64,000 bases of DNA from Amylostereum areolatum. Lineage: Eukaryota > Basidiomycota > Agaricomycetes > Russulales > Stereaceae. The stretch's first letter is position 1. Each line of letters opens with the position of its first letter. Of this stretch, positions 31,271 to 43,800 are shown one piece after another. Where the stretch lies: the NCBI GenBank assembly GCA_012932865.1, contig SAXG01000010.1:496001-560000 (forward strand), given 5' to 3'. The notes beneath the pieces are model-generated. The model was not told where the DNA came from. It searched no databases and saw only the letters and a program-made list of their open reading frames with translations. A program made the position numbers and the translations under genes.

Positions 31271-33438
31271 TTAAGGTGTCCAGGATCCCGACCAGGCACA
31301 GTACACCAGAAATTTCCCAGCCAGCTTCTTGTGGTCCGTGACGGGGTGCTGACTGTTGTCCACTATGAATTCCGCGAGGATTTCCGCACAGCGCCGATTC
31401 CATGCTGAGGTGGCCGAGCCGTGGACATCGACCATAAAGCCGTCCAAGGTAGGACCGCCATTGCCCATCAGAGCATATTCTTCAAGCTCCTCTTCAGTCG
31501 GAGGCAGTCTAGGGAAGGAGCATTTGGCACCATTGCGGTCCAGAAGTTCTAACGCCGTTTCACGTATAGTTTCCTTGTTGACAGGGCTGAGGATACGAAG
31601 CGGAAGAGATACACAATCCTCACCTGCAGATTGAGATTCTCGAACGACCTGTGCTTTGTCGCAGTCCTTCCCTCGATGAAGCCGTGCAAGGTCTTCCGAG
31701 GGTTGCGACCCGGACGAACAGCCTTCTTCCAATGTTCCTGCAGCTCATTATCTTGCATGCTCGAGTCAGAGTCGCCAGAGGGGGAAGCGCCTTTTCGTTT
31801 TTTCTGCCCTCGATTCTTCACATAAGTAACTTCGACCCCTGCGCAAAGTTTGTTGATCCCAGAGGCCAACACCGCAACATCCTTCTTTGTTGCATATTCC
31901 TGAACGAGTCTGTTAGTGTGCGAAGGTAAAATAATGGAATACAAACTCACGTCATCACCATGTTTGCCTCTCTGTACATTTGGGAGATCGTCCTCAAACA
32001 TATCCACGTCCTCGTGAAACCGAGATTCACGATGAGGTCGCCTCCCGCACGAATCACCCGAGCAGCGAGAAGGCGCAGAGAATTGCTGTTGGGAATTTGA
32101 TTGACGTTGGCGACAACTTGAGCTGCGAAGACGAGCAGATACAGGCCCATCATGGCTCCGGTCACATCGACGGCGGCTGGAGCTGCGAAGACGAGCAGAA
32201 ACAGGCTGATTGGGGATAGGATCGCGATGACGACGACGGCTTGCACTACAAGGTTGAGCAGATATGGGCTTGGGAGGAGAACTTTCGGGAACAGGGACAG
32301 TAGCATGCTCGGGAATGATTAGCGCGAGGACGGCAGGCTCGTCGGGAGCGAGCGCAAGGACAGGAGCGGGCTCGAGGGAGGCAGGCTCGTCGGGAGCAAG
32401 TGCCGAGGCAAGCTCTTGGGTTACAGGTTCTACCAGACGACAAAGTGAGAATCAGTGTGAGTATGCTATAGGACGATGACGCACCGTCGAGACCAGCTTC
32501 CAGTGTGTTGATCTGCACATCGTGCGACGCGGGCGGAGACGTCAGTTGTAGACGATGACCCGAGTCCAAAGTTTGAGGAAGATCTGAAATTCCGGTCAGA
32601 GTGCAGGACTCGGTGGAAGGTGATTCTTACTGGTCGGGCGGCTTCGAGGTCCTGTATAAAGTACGAGTTGGTCAGAAGGTACAGATGAACCGTCCTCTTG
32701 GTTGGCGATGTCGAATCGTGACTGTTGTTGTGAACGAAGTGACGACTCAAGGGCAATTTCTCCTTCCGTGAGATATTCCATGAGGTGAGATGACGTGGGC
32801 GAGAGACCAAGCGGAAGGTCCATCTCGGGGCGGGAACGAGGCTTGACTAGATCCTGTCGCTTCTGTCGCATAAGATCTGTGGTATACGGCGCGTATCACT
32901 TTCGGTCCCGGGTTGGCAAATCAGGAGGGCGTCGCTGGGGAAGTTTCATGGTCGGAGACTGGCCGTATTTGGATGTCGAAGGCCCACCATTCAGCGCGGC
33001 GGGACCTGCTGTCGACGGTTCACCCATCACGCCTTGCTCAGGGCTCGGATCCAGCGGTGGGAAAAGGACCGAAAGAGGGGCGAACTGGATCTGGAGAACG
33101 AGTCAGCATGGGCTCGGAGAAAACGGCTAGCACGTCACATACGTGCTGTATATTTCCAGTGGGCACGTCCCCAGCTGTCCAACTTGAAGTAAGTCTACGC
33201 CTGTTGACACATCGATCAGGTCATTCAGGGAAAACAGGGGAGACGAAGGGGCGCACCATGGAATACGCTTGGCTGGAGTTGGACTCGGCGGTGAGACCAT
33301 TGTTTTCTGGCATTTTGAGGGGTCGTCGTTTTCGTCTCCATCCGCTTCAAAAAAATGAGTGAATAAGAGGATTCTGGGAGGAAGGCGAGAAGGCATACGA
33401 CGATCCCTCTGTTTCTGTTTCTTGGGTGGGTCGTCCAT
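31271..33438 (-). pseudogene. Uncharacterised agaricomycete family, N-terminal half
   Basis: From ATG 33438 (MDDPPKKQKQRDRR) the minus strand encodes a multi-exon product: a Lys/Arg-rich start, Pro/Ser-rich low-complexity regions (33300-32080), an acidic piece (FHEDVDMFEDDLPNVQRG), EYATKKDVAVLASGINKL, and the recognisable block HWKKAVRPGRNPRKTLHGFI then LPPTEEELEEYALMGNGGP, TLDGFMVDVHGSATSAWNRR, CAEILAEFIVD and HKKLAGKFLVY. This PTLD..VD..G...S.WN.RCA..F pattern is the N-terminal half of the family whose C-terminal half lies at 24724-25460. The frame stops at 31271 just where the second half should follow. Function unknown. Confidence 0.45.
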
Positions 33439-33459
33439 ACTATTCACGGAAGTCAAGTG

Positions 33460-33549
33460 GGCGTGTCTTGTGAGGGCGTGTCTTGCGAGGGCGTGTCTTG
33501 CGAGGGTTTGTCTTGCGAGGGTTTGTCTTGCGAGGGTTTGTCTTGTGAG
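33460..33549. repeat. 15-bp tandem repeat, six copies
   Basis: Six units of GGCGTGTCTTGCGAG or its variant GGTTTGTCTTGCGAG in direct tandem. It lies just upstream of the start of the gene at 33438 on the minus strand. Confidence 0.95.
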
Positions 33550-34125
33550 TCTTTCCTTTGTATTCGGTTCAGCAAAAGGAGGGCCATAGCACGCACAGCT
33601 ATTTGCGTACCTTGCTATTGTGCCCAAAGAAGAATAGTATGCCTTGTTTGTACATGCGGCGCTAGACCTACCCGACACGAGGCAACACGAGGCAACACGA
33701 GGCGGAAGCGAAAGGAGGCGACACATCAGCATGCCACCTCATCGTGAATTTGTGGCCGCGGAAGGTAAACAGGGAGAAAGAAGATGGCGAGGGGATAGAG
33801 AATGGTAGGTGTTGAAGAAGAATTCAGGACACACGCGGACCCACAGCTTGAGTCTTGTTTGGTTTCCCAGACCCTCGGTTCGGTCGTCGCGTGCACCTGC
33901 TGAGTCATATTGCTTGACAAAAGATAAGGTTGGATTGAAGTAGATCTACACGTGGTATACATGAAATGAGATGCAACTAGGAGAAGTTATCCTCGAGATG
34001 AGACCAAACGTTCATGATGTACAAGGACAAGAGAACTACAGCGATGGTTATGTATTGTATGTACCGCATACGAGGGGTCTGTATGGGAACAAGTCGATTC
34101 AGTATAGCCCGCGCGGGGGATGAGA
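33550..34125. other. Spacer, no gene seen
   Basis: No supported coding or RNA feature between the 15-bp repeat and the 3' end of the next minus-strand gene. Confidence 0.5.
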
Positions 34126-35601
34126 TCAAGGGGGGATCCCCGCACGCAGTGCCTCAAGCACTTCCTGTAGGCCTGATGGTAATGACTCGGAGGGGAAAAG
34201 GAATAGCCATGAGGTAAAGGTCATGGATACCTCTGATTTGGGGAACAACGGGGAAGGAAGGTCTGGGGATGACTTCGGAGGGGTTGTAGAAGCTGACAAG
34301 GCCGAAGAAGTGGCCGGGAGAGGAGGCAGTAAGGGGTGAGAGGGCAATGATGGAGAAAGGCGGGAAGACAAGAGCGGAGGGGGAGGAGGAGGAGGAGGAG
34401 GAGGGGAGGAGGGGGGTGGGGGAGGGGGAGAAGCCGGGGACGGGAACTGAGCCGGGGACGGGGACGGGAACGGGAACGGGAATGGGGACTGAGCCGGTGA
34501 CGGGGACGGAGACTGAGACGGGGATGGGGACGGAGGGTGGGCCTGGGACAGAGATAGGGGTGCTGGGGATGACAGCAGAAGGCGATGTCCGAATGTTGGT
34601 TCTGAAGGGGAGGAAGGAGGACTTGATGATGACGGTAATGCGGGAGGAGAACACCACACCGGGAGGGGCGGGTCGATATGGAATCGTACACGAGATTGAC
34701 ATGTGTCATCTAGACCGCCGTTAGCGTTGTAATATGAAAAGAGTGGATGGCCGACTGACCGACGAGAACGTCATCAACCCTCGGCGCTTGCTGGGACGAT
34801 GTGAGCTCAAGTCTTTGAAATTCTGCCGCCAGAGTACACGCGTCCGAGTCCGGAGAAGGCGATACAGAACAAGGCATAGAGATTTGCTCAATTTGTTCAC
34901 GTAGCTCTTGGAGAGTGTCGGAGACAAACTTCTCCCACTCCTCACGGGCTTCCGCCTCGTTATCTACATAAAATCAACGTTAGACTGACAGAACATTGAG
35001 TCCTCAAGGTAGCAGCATGCACCGGGATTCACGCCGTCGCAAAAGAAGCAAAAGTGGTGCTTTAACTTATTTTCTACTTGTTGCACGTCTTCTGAGAGTG
35101 TTGATACTCTTGAGAACAAGACATCCTGACGAGCTCGTCATGAGCTCTGGGTAGGTGGTGGAAGAGGAACGTGCAAACACACTGTGATCTCACGGCATCG
35201 GGTAATTTGGGTCTGCAAGTCCTTGATGAGCCGCTCGTGCCGGTGGACAGACGGACGAAGTTCTTCGGCCAACGTTTCATGATCTTGCTGAGCTCTCAAT
35301 AGGTTAGTCTCAATGCCTTGAATGTCAGACCAATGCTTGCTGCAAACTAAATTTAAGTTAGGACTCGTCGAACATGATCAGTGGCTTGGGCACGTACTTC
35401 CTCTGACCGTAGCGTCCATCATGTCCCGCGTCACAAATTCCGCCCCATGTAGTGCGGAGACGACCAGGTGCATGTCTGGGTTAGAGGCGTCAGATGATGG
35501 ATCTGGCATAGCGGCCAATGCTTGAAATACGTACCTTCTGCCGAGATTGGGGAATTACGACCCGTGTCCAGCTCTTCAACGAGCTCTTCACTCTCCGCCA
35601 T
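34126..35601 (-). CDS. Hypothetical coiled-coil protein with Pro-rich tail
   Basis: From ATG 35601 (MAESEELVEELDTGRNS) the minus strand gives several short exons. Plausible ones encode DMHLVVSALHGAEFVTRDMM (about 35480-35402), a helical segment KHWSDIQGIETNLLRAQQDH then HRHERLIKDLQTQITRCREI (about 35330-35180), EEWEKFVSDTLQELREQIEQ (about 34955-34880), and a Pro/Ser repeat tail from about 34700 to 34126 built on a 6-bp CCCGTC-like repeat. Junctions are GT..AG but not all could be fixed. It is divergent from the gene at 35866 with 264 bp between starts, which may hold a shared promoter. I do not recognise the family. Confidence 0.4.
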
Positions 35602-35865
35602 ATTGCTTCTGTGCTGAGGCAAGATGATAGCGAAACATGCGCGGGGAAATGGGCAAAATATAAGGATGGGGGTTCAATGGAGGTTGTTGGACTGGTGATG
35701 GGTGAGATAAAAGACGGGTGGGAAAGGAACAAAGAACAAAGGGCATTCACCAACGGTGGCTAAGATCTAAAAACGGAACAAGACTCATCAATTTTCAACG
35801 TAAAACGGGAGCAAGATATTGCTGCATAAAACAGCTGTTCACCTGGAAGTCCTCCACGATATCTC

Positions 35866-36787
35866 ATGGATGAACGCTCAAGATGGGTATGGACGGCGGG
35901 CGCTCCCATCTACAAGCACAACACAACGATCGTTCAGCTTCCGGACACCGAGGATTGCCACGGTAAACGAAAGGCCGTCAAACCTATGCTTGCAGAAGTA
36001 TTCAGCTTCACAGAGGGGCGGAATGCTGCAGTGTTAGAGGATGTGAAGGTGTCGGAGGATGTGAAAGTGAGTACTCGCGATTCAGGTCGCGGAACGTGGA
36101 GCGATGAGCTTACATGATTTTAGCCCACAATTGCCTTACTGGTAACGCCGCCGACGACTTCTACGTCAAGTCTCGACGGAGTCAGTGGTCATAATCAGCA
36201 ACCAAACTCACAGGACGTTGAGGTGAGTTCATCACGAGTTTCGCCCGCCACCCAATCCCAATCCCTTGACTTGCAGGTCAAGGCCATCGCCGAGACTGGT
36301 GTAGACGTCCGACGTGATACGCACCTTTTTCAGAAAGCCTCCGGTACCCGTCAACTTCGTTTCTCTCGTGTCGAAGAGCCCAGCAAAACAACTTCCCGTC
36401 GTCCGTCACCCTCGCCAGCCTCAGGTTTGCAGCCAATTGTGGCAGCCGATCAAAGTGAACTACCTTGTCTCCAATCTGCGCAGGTAAACAGTCAGTCATG
36501 CTTTGCGTATACTTATATTTACCAATAATGTCTGCTATTCTTTGCAGGGCCTGTTACTGGAGAAAAATAGCAAGGGTTTCAAGGACACATCCCACTCGAC
36601 TGTCTGGATAGACATTCGTGGCTTGGCACCACTGTCATCGCCACCTGTCCTTCATAGCTCGCTGGACCTTCGTGTTGGGGACTTGATAATCCACACGTAT
36701 CACTCCGTATCCATGGGCAGCGATGTAGTTCAAGTATGGGTCTTAATTCCACACGCGCACTCGACCTCGCTGGTCTGGAAGCAGGTA
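35866..36787 (+). CDS. Hypothetical multi-exon protein, cut by a CATCAG element
   Basis: Four exons fit without a break, all with phase-0 introns: 35866-36069, 36125-36222, 36277-36483 and 36548 onward, each bounded by GTGAGT or GTAAAC donors and TTTTAG/TTGCAG acceptors. The product begins MDERSRWVWTAGAPIYKHNT, has a Ser/Pro-rich middle (SKTTSRRPSPSPASG) and then a folded-looking part (DLRVGDLIIHTYHSVSMGSD, VQVWVLIP). The frame reaches 36787, where the CATCAG element begins, so the gene is truncated or disrupted there. Family and function not recognised. Confidence 0.5.
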
Positions 36788-38140
36788 CATCAGCAATATC
36801 ACACTTTTTGTTGGGGTGTTGCCGACGGTTTTGGCTTTGTTGCCAGTGTTGGGGTGTTGATGGCAGTTGTCAGGCCCGGCCGAGTTTGGCAAACCCGGCA
36901 ACTCCCCGCAATTCCGGGGCAATTCATCGATCACACTTCCCAGCATCAAATTGTGATCAGAAGGGATATTGAGCCGGCCCTAAACTGTGTTTGACCGTGA
37001 GACTTTCTCCTTTCTCATATTTCCCTGCCACAACGTGTCTTACCTTCCTTCTCAACCACCACCATCCCTTCACCACTACCGTCATCACCCCCGTCTGCCT
37101 CACCGTCGTCACCACTGTCCACCTCACCGTCGTCACCATTGTCCGCCTCGCCGCCTCGTCATTGCCCCCCTCGCCGCCCCGTCATTGCCCCCCTCGCCAC
37201 CCTGTCATCGCTGCCATCGCCACCTTATCACCGCCACCGCCGCCATCGTGTCACCGCCACCGTTGCCATCGTGTCACCGCCGTTGGTGGCGCCTCATCAC
37301 CGGCGTCATCGCCACCCTCGTCACCGCCGCCATGCTACCCTCATACCCTTCGCCGCTTCGTCACCGCCACCCTTGCCGCTTCGTCACCGCCGCCCTTGCC
37401 GCCCCGTCCCCGCCACGCTCGCCACATCATCACTCCCACGCTCGCCGCCTCGTCACTCCCGTGCTTGCCACCTCGTCACTCCCGCGCTCGCTACCTCATC
37501 ACCGCTGCCGTCTCCCTCGTCACCGCCACCGTCGCGGCCTCGTCACTTCCGCCATTGTCACCCCTGCTGTCGCCTCCTTGTCACTCTTGCCGTCGCCGCC
37601 GCCATCGCCACCCTCGTCACCACCGCCCTGCCACCCTCATCACTAGTGCCGTCGGCGCCTCGTCACGCCCGCTGTCACTCGTCACGCCCGCTATCACTCG
37701 TCACGCCCGCTGTTGCTGCCTTGTCACCCCTACTATTGTCACCCCTGCTGTTGCCGCCTCGTCACCCTGGTGACCGTTACATAGTCTTTTCATTATCTAT
37801 ATCATACTTTTCCTTCTCTACTTTGTGTAGCTCATGTAGTATGTACTACTGATTAATAATGATATTGATTTACCAATTAAAATGGTTGGATATGAGCAAT
37901 ATAAATTAAATAGAAGTATTGAAATGTGTTGTTGTCATGTACTTGAGCCTAAGTTGCACCCAAATGTATGGTGAATTGGACACTAGTTGGCTCAACTCTG
38001 TCACAGTTGTCCAACCAGACATGGCCTGGGGGACTGTTGGGGGTGTTGGGGAGTTTTGTGAGTTTTTGCGAGTTGTGAGTGTTGGACAACTCCAAAACAA
38101 GCTCAAACAAGCCCAAACAAAATGTGTTAAATTGCTGATG
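36788..38140. mobile_element. CATCAG-ended non-autonomous element, copy 3, inverted
   Basis: 1353 bp with ends CATCAGCAATATCACACTTT and AAATGTGTTAAATTGCTGATG minus its last base context. Its right end, reverse complemented, matches the left end of copy 1 (CATCAGCAAT.TAACACATT), so it lies in the opposite orientation. It carries a C-rich minisatellite at 37040-37770. The flanks are TA on the left and GT on the right, so the 2-bp target duplication is not clean. Confidence 0.75.
37040..37770. repeat. C-rich imperfect minisatellite
   Basis: Irregular repeats of CGTCACCGCCGCCCTTGCCGC type over about 730 bp, the reverse complement in style of the array at 14045-14770. Open frames through it are artefacts of composition. 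Confidence 0.9.
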
Positions 38141-38219
38141 GTGTTCGCAAGCACGTCGCAGGTAACCGCATGAAAAGTACGTTCATAGGTTGTTGACGAA
38201 AGCATCTTGTATTGAACAG

Positions 38220-40063
38220 GGAACGTTTGGTTCTCTCTAGACCCTCATGTTTTCAAAACAACCGACATTGTTATAACAACGTATGAGGTTCTCGTGTCTG
38301 AGCACGTGGCGCAAAAGGCACTGTATCAGACGTCATGGAAGAGGGTAGTCCTTGGTATGCATTCCTATGTCCCTTTTAGTTCCTAACGTACTCACTCTCC
38401 GTCACAGATGAAGCCCACGGGATCAGAACGCACACGACAAAGGCCGCTGTAGCGTGTTGCGCACTCGATGCTTCTCATTGTTAGTGTGTTACTGGAACTC
38501 CACTGTATGTTTCATCTTCCAAAGCCACAATGAGAAACTGACGAAAGGGCAGTCATAACGATGTTGACAAGCTGTATTCCTACTTCAAATTCTTACAAAT
38601 CGCGCCGCTGAACAAGCTTTTGGTGTTTCAGGAGGAGGTCGGAAAACCGCTTCAGAGAAACGATCAAGTTGCTTTGACTCGCCTGCATGTACGCTGTTGC
38701 GTTATCTCTCTTATGTTGCTTCTGATCACTTTCCAAGGTTATATTGTGCCAAATCATGCTAAGACGTGGCAAGAATGTCATCACGCTTCCTGCTCGTTAC
38801 ATCCGGCTCATTCTTTGCGATTTCAATATGCAAGAACAAGACTTCTACCTTACACTCGAAAGGAAACTAAGTGGATACGTCAGCGCATCTCTTTCCGGAG
38901 ATACGTTGGAGGTACCTTCCGTTCTTACCGCCATTTTATGACTCCGTCAAGGTTCGGCATCACTTATTAGCTCTGGAGCTCGTAGCTAACCCTTTCCTCC
39001 AAGCGTGCTGCCACCGCTCCCTCGCGACCGCGAATGCCATCCCAGTGGACAACAACCTCGAAACCGACTACTTCAAATCTAGGTATGACACCACACACCC
39101 CGTCACACGGCAGGGCACTAATTTTCCTATACGTACAGCGAAGAAGAGACCAAAGTGTTCCAAGCCATCGCCCGACGCCATGCTGCTCGTGTGACTCAGA
39201 TGTTCGAACCAGGCCGTCTTCACAAAGCTATTGACCAAGATATGGCGGAGTGGATTTGACGCTGCCGTCTGTCCGAGGACGAACAGGGGCCACTCGGGCT
39301 TTCAACTAAGCTTTGTAAGGTACTTGAGCTCATGCACGAGATTCGCGCTCGTCCACAGGTCGAGAAGACCATCATTTTTATGCAATTCATTCCTATGCTC
39401 ACCTTCCTCGAGTAATGCCTTTCCGCGGAAGGAATCCAATGTGTTCGCTGTGAGTCCTGCGCGGCGATGGTGTGTTCCTCATTAACACCATTATTCATGT
39501 CGCAGACAACGGTACTATGTCCAAGAAGGCGCGTGATACGAGTCTGAAACAGCTTCGCGAAGACCCCCAAATCACTTGCATATTGATTTCTTTCAAGGCT
39601 GGGGGAGTTGGTGAGCATCTGAAGCTCTGGCAGGCAACCTTCTTGATGACATCGTATCTGTACTAGGGCTTAACTTAACAGAGTGTAACAACATCATTCT
39701 TACTGACCTATGGTGGAACCCGGTGATGGAGGTTTGTTGCAATGAATCCGAAATGCGTGTAGAGACTCACAGACATGCCATCAGGACCAAGCCATTGATC
39801 GTGCTTATCGCGTTGGACAAGTCCGAGAAGTCAATGTATATAAGCTTGTTGTTTGGCACACAATTGAGGAGAGGATCCTTCAGGTAGGTCTTGTCAAAAC
39901 TCTAGATCCTTTTCTCACCTAAGGGCCCTCATTCAGCTGCAGGCGCGCAAGCGTGGCATGGCTAATGATGCCCTTAACGGCGATGGGAATCAAAGAAAGC
40001 ACTAGTTTGTCGAGACAAGATGTGTTGGAATTATTTGGTCTCATATCTAGTAAAGAGGTGTGA
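38220..40063 (+). pseudogene. SNF2-family helicase relic, copy 1
   Basis: SNF2 ATPases remodel chromatin or act in repair. This copy starts after the ATP-binding loop: ADIVITTY-like TDIVITTYEVLVSEH, SWKRVV then DEAHGIRTHTTKAAVACCAL with the DEAH box, CVTGTP, NDVDKLYSYFKFLQ, LRRGKNVITLP, and a helicase C-terminal part ([80 protein letters not shown]). Short introns are in places matching copy 2. Stops at 38482, near 38939, 39258 and 39414, plus a one-base frameshift near 39992, show it is dead. Motif I lies outside or was lost at the CATCAG element. Confidence 0.8.
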
Positions 40064-40868
40064 CATCTGCAGTATGATCGAGCTCGTTGTTATTCATCTT
40101 CTATTTACAACGAAATAAATCGTCTTGCTCAGTGCTGTGGCCGTGCGGACGGAAGAGTTAGAAAAAGACGTCCTTCTCTTCCGCGGTGGTTTCCCTTTGC
40201 ATACCTGCCAGCTCGCTTTAGCACGTGTTGGACTCCGAGTTGGAAATTACAAGGCACTTACCACGTCTTCCTGCTGTTGATTTTTCTGTTTGCGTGGTGG
40301 TCCATCATGCGCATGATGGTATGATGTTTCCGCGATCCGACCAAACCTCAGTCTGACAGTCCCCTTTCTGTTCGCACAAGTAGATTCTCCGCCAATGCCG
40401 CAAATCCAGGGGACTTTGTTCTCCAAGGAATCCGAGCTTACCCACGAATGGCATAATGCGGGATTCCAAGATCGCGCAGTGGGGCTGCACAAGGGCTGCA
40501 AATGTACCCTGACCTTAAGCTGCACCTTTATCGATCCGCGTGCCCATTCGGTAGACCGGGGGTTTCTTGAACCGCGTCTCCCCACTGTCTCCCCACTTGC
40601 ACCGCCTTCCTTGCTGTCTCCCTTTGTTTCTTCCCTCGTCATCCCACTGGTCGCAGTCCAAGCTTGAAATCCGTCGGCCACCCTTGTATGTCGAAGTACT
40701 CCGCGCTCCCCAGTCGGCTTTCTCACAATTTTGTAGGCTATTCAACATCCACGGCCACGCCAAATTGAACGCCAGCCTTTCACACTCTCGCCGCAATTTA
40801 GGTCGGTTTCTTACAGTGTCGTCTAGTACCCTTTTCATGACTCAGTCAAAACTAGGTATCTCTATCTC
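40064..40868. other. Region with no certain gene
   Basis: Frames of 90-160 codons on both strands (40247-40726 minus, 40395-40667 plus) have no domain I recognise. Confidence 0.4.
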
Positions 40869-43800
40869 ATGGTGCAAAAACACCGGGTAGGAAGGCTATG
40901 CCTATGCGTCAGCCGTGGCTGCCGAGAGCACGAGTTCGTCGACTCATGGACAAAACAGAAGATGAGAGGTCGCTACGTTGGAGTATACGAGTTCGATGCC
41001 CACTGCAAGGCCGATGCTCGTCTCAAGAACCAGAAGTGCCGCGACAAAACTTCCCTGCCGCCCGCTTCTACCTCCACATCCTCACATCCTTCTTTGAGCA
41101 GGGCGGGCTCCAACATCTCCGCCATCACTGCTTCACTGTTGAGGATGTCTTCTATGATTGTCACGCCGTCGTCACCACCCTCTTCAGTGTTAGCCCTAAC
41201 GCAACCCTTGTTCCCATCCTCTCTCTCTGCAAACACGACTGCTGCTCCTTCCGCAGATTCCCCACATCCTAACCCCACTTCACGGCAGCTACAAGGACTG
41301 GATGCAGTGCAACGATGGTCGCTGGCCTTTCAAACGTGTCGCAGGCCGGAAATCGATGGGAGCGACCTTGTCTTCATCGACAAACCTTCCCTTCCGATCC
41401 CAGATGAACCCTCAGCCCTCGCCCTCCGGATTGATGTGCCCGCCAATGAGACATTTATGGAATACGAGAGGTCCATCTTTGAACTCCTCCTTCACGTGGA
41501 CGGCGTCAGCACTTATATGTGGCATGACACTGACGTTGCGAAAGCAGACCTACTTTTCTCCTTGGAAATGGAGTGGGAGCGATTACAGGTCTTCAAGTGT
41601 CGTGCATGGGAGCTCGAAGCCAAAGCATTAACCCAGGCAGCAACCTCTCCACCCTCTTCCAGTCCGCCCTCCCCATCCCCCAGTCTGCCACCCGATCCCT
41701 CGCTCTCCCACCGCCATGTCGTTAACACGAAGGAGTACATGTAATCCCCCTTGCATGATATCTCACCCATAATCGGTGCTATGTGCATCCTGGTCGCCGT
41801 GCTCCATTTGATATGCGGCCTTTCCCTTTCCCACTGTAACTTTACTTTCAACACGCTTCAAGTTATCCTTGACATGGTGTTCGACTTCGCGGGTGCATCC
41901 ACTCCGTGAACTCAAGAAATAGTCGACAACGTACCTCTCGACTCTCGCACTGTGATCAATCGACTAGGCCTCTTCCCCACGTCCACACCATATGTCTGCT
42001 GCCCCAAGTGTTTTGCTTGTTACCCAGACACCGGACCTGATTCTTACCCCGAACGCTGCACAGCAAAGCCTTGCGACAATGACGAGTCGTCGCCTTGCAA
42101 TCAAGTACTCCGAAGGCAGAGAAATCTCCGCGGTCAAGTTTACACTTATCCCGTCCGCCAGTTTCTCTATCATGATCTGAAGGAATGGGTTGGCTAGCTG
42201 CTATGTCGACCTGGAATCGAGGAGTCTCTCCTATCCACGTGTGGCGTCCCCCTCAACGATATGGACCCCATGCACGATATCTGGGATGCGGTAGAGCTCA
42301 ACACGTTTCTAGGCCCTGACAGGGAGCGCTTCTTTGTCACCGACAAGGGCGAATATCGACTGGCCTTTGGCCTCAACATGGATGGCTTCAACCCTTTCCA
42401 GCTCAAGGAGGCGGGAAAGAAAGTTTCCACCGGCGCAATGTACCTCGTATGTCTCAACCTTCCGGCCGAAATCCGCTACCAGGTGGAGAACATGTTCCTT
42501 GTCGGCATCATCCCGGGTTCCCACGAACCGTCTCTCGATCAGATCAACAATGTTCTAGCACCCCTTGTTAATGACCTCCTAGATTTTGGGCACGATGGTA
42601 TCCACTACACGCAGACCCCCAAGTTCCCCGACACTGGCAGGCTTGCACGCGGAGCCCTCCTCCCCCTTATTTGTGACATGCCCGCAGCTTGTCAGATGTC
42701 CAGTTTCGCCGCCGCATCGTCCACGCACTTCTGTCCCTATTGTCACCTCAAGCGCATTGACATCGGCAACCTCAACATGGGATCATGGGGCATGCGGACT
42801 TACGAGGACCATCTTCGGCATGCCTCGGAGTGGAAGGACCAGAGTATGGAGGCAGGACGCGCGAACATCTTCAAGAAGTACGGCGTACGGTGGTCCGAGC
42901 TTCTCCGGTTGCCATACTGGGATCCCATCAAGTTCACCGTCATTGACACCATGCACGCGCTGTATTTAGGGAACTGCAAACACCACTGTCGCAAGTTCTG
43001 GGGCATGGACATCGAGTTTGAAGACGGCGATGGCTCGCTTGGTGACCCCCTCCCGAAGCCTGTGGACCGCGACATCGCAGAAAACGGTTGGCGCCACGTA
43101 CGATGCTCTCCTCAAAGCGTGATCCAACTGTTGATGATGGAAGTGCTCAAGACACTGGTCGATCGCTGCGGGCTGAGGGTTTCTAGTCATTCCAAGAAGT
43201 CTTACATTGATGCTCTGCTCAGATATGTAAGTCCTTTTTCTCATAATACGCCCTCAATAACTTACATGTATGCATTTATTTAGCGGGTAGAGCAGGGCTG
43301 GTTCAGTCCAGAGGGCAAACTGCTTCAACCTCCGCCCGAGAACGAGCGACCTGGATCCAAACTCGTTGAAGATGCCGTTAATCCCACAGACATAGCGACA
43401 GCAGAGGAATATTACTTGTGGGCACCTGACCGCGACGATTTCACCGACTTCCGCAAGAAGGTTCTCAGTGCTCTTCTGGTACGCAAGTTGAAGATAGCGG
43501 CAACCGCCACTCGAGAACGGAATCGGCTCATGAACTCAACAATAGCTCGGCTCATTGACCGTATAGTAGAGCAAGTACGTATCTTCACGTCATTCTCATG
43601 CTTCTGGCACCTATACTGACTTGCCTTGAAGCGAGAGAAAGACGGCATCACCAACTGCACCGGTAGCTTGATCGTACCGGACAACGAGCGTTTTGAACAG
43701 GCCAAGAGGACTCAAAGTGGATGAAGGAAAACTGTTGTACTCGGAAAGGCTTGTTTACAAGAAGTATGGGCGGATATGGATAAAACGGTCCTTCCGACTT

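Noticed and set aside
40000..40005. CACTAG that could start a CACTA element, with CTAGTG near 45511 as its other end
   Set aside because: CACTAG lies inside the C-terminal coding sequence of SNF2 relic 1, the similarity of the two ends stops after about 7 bases, and the flanking triplets do not match as a target duplication.
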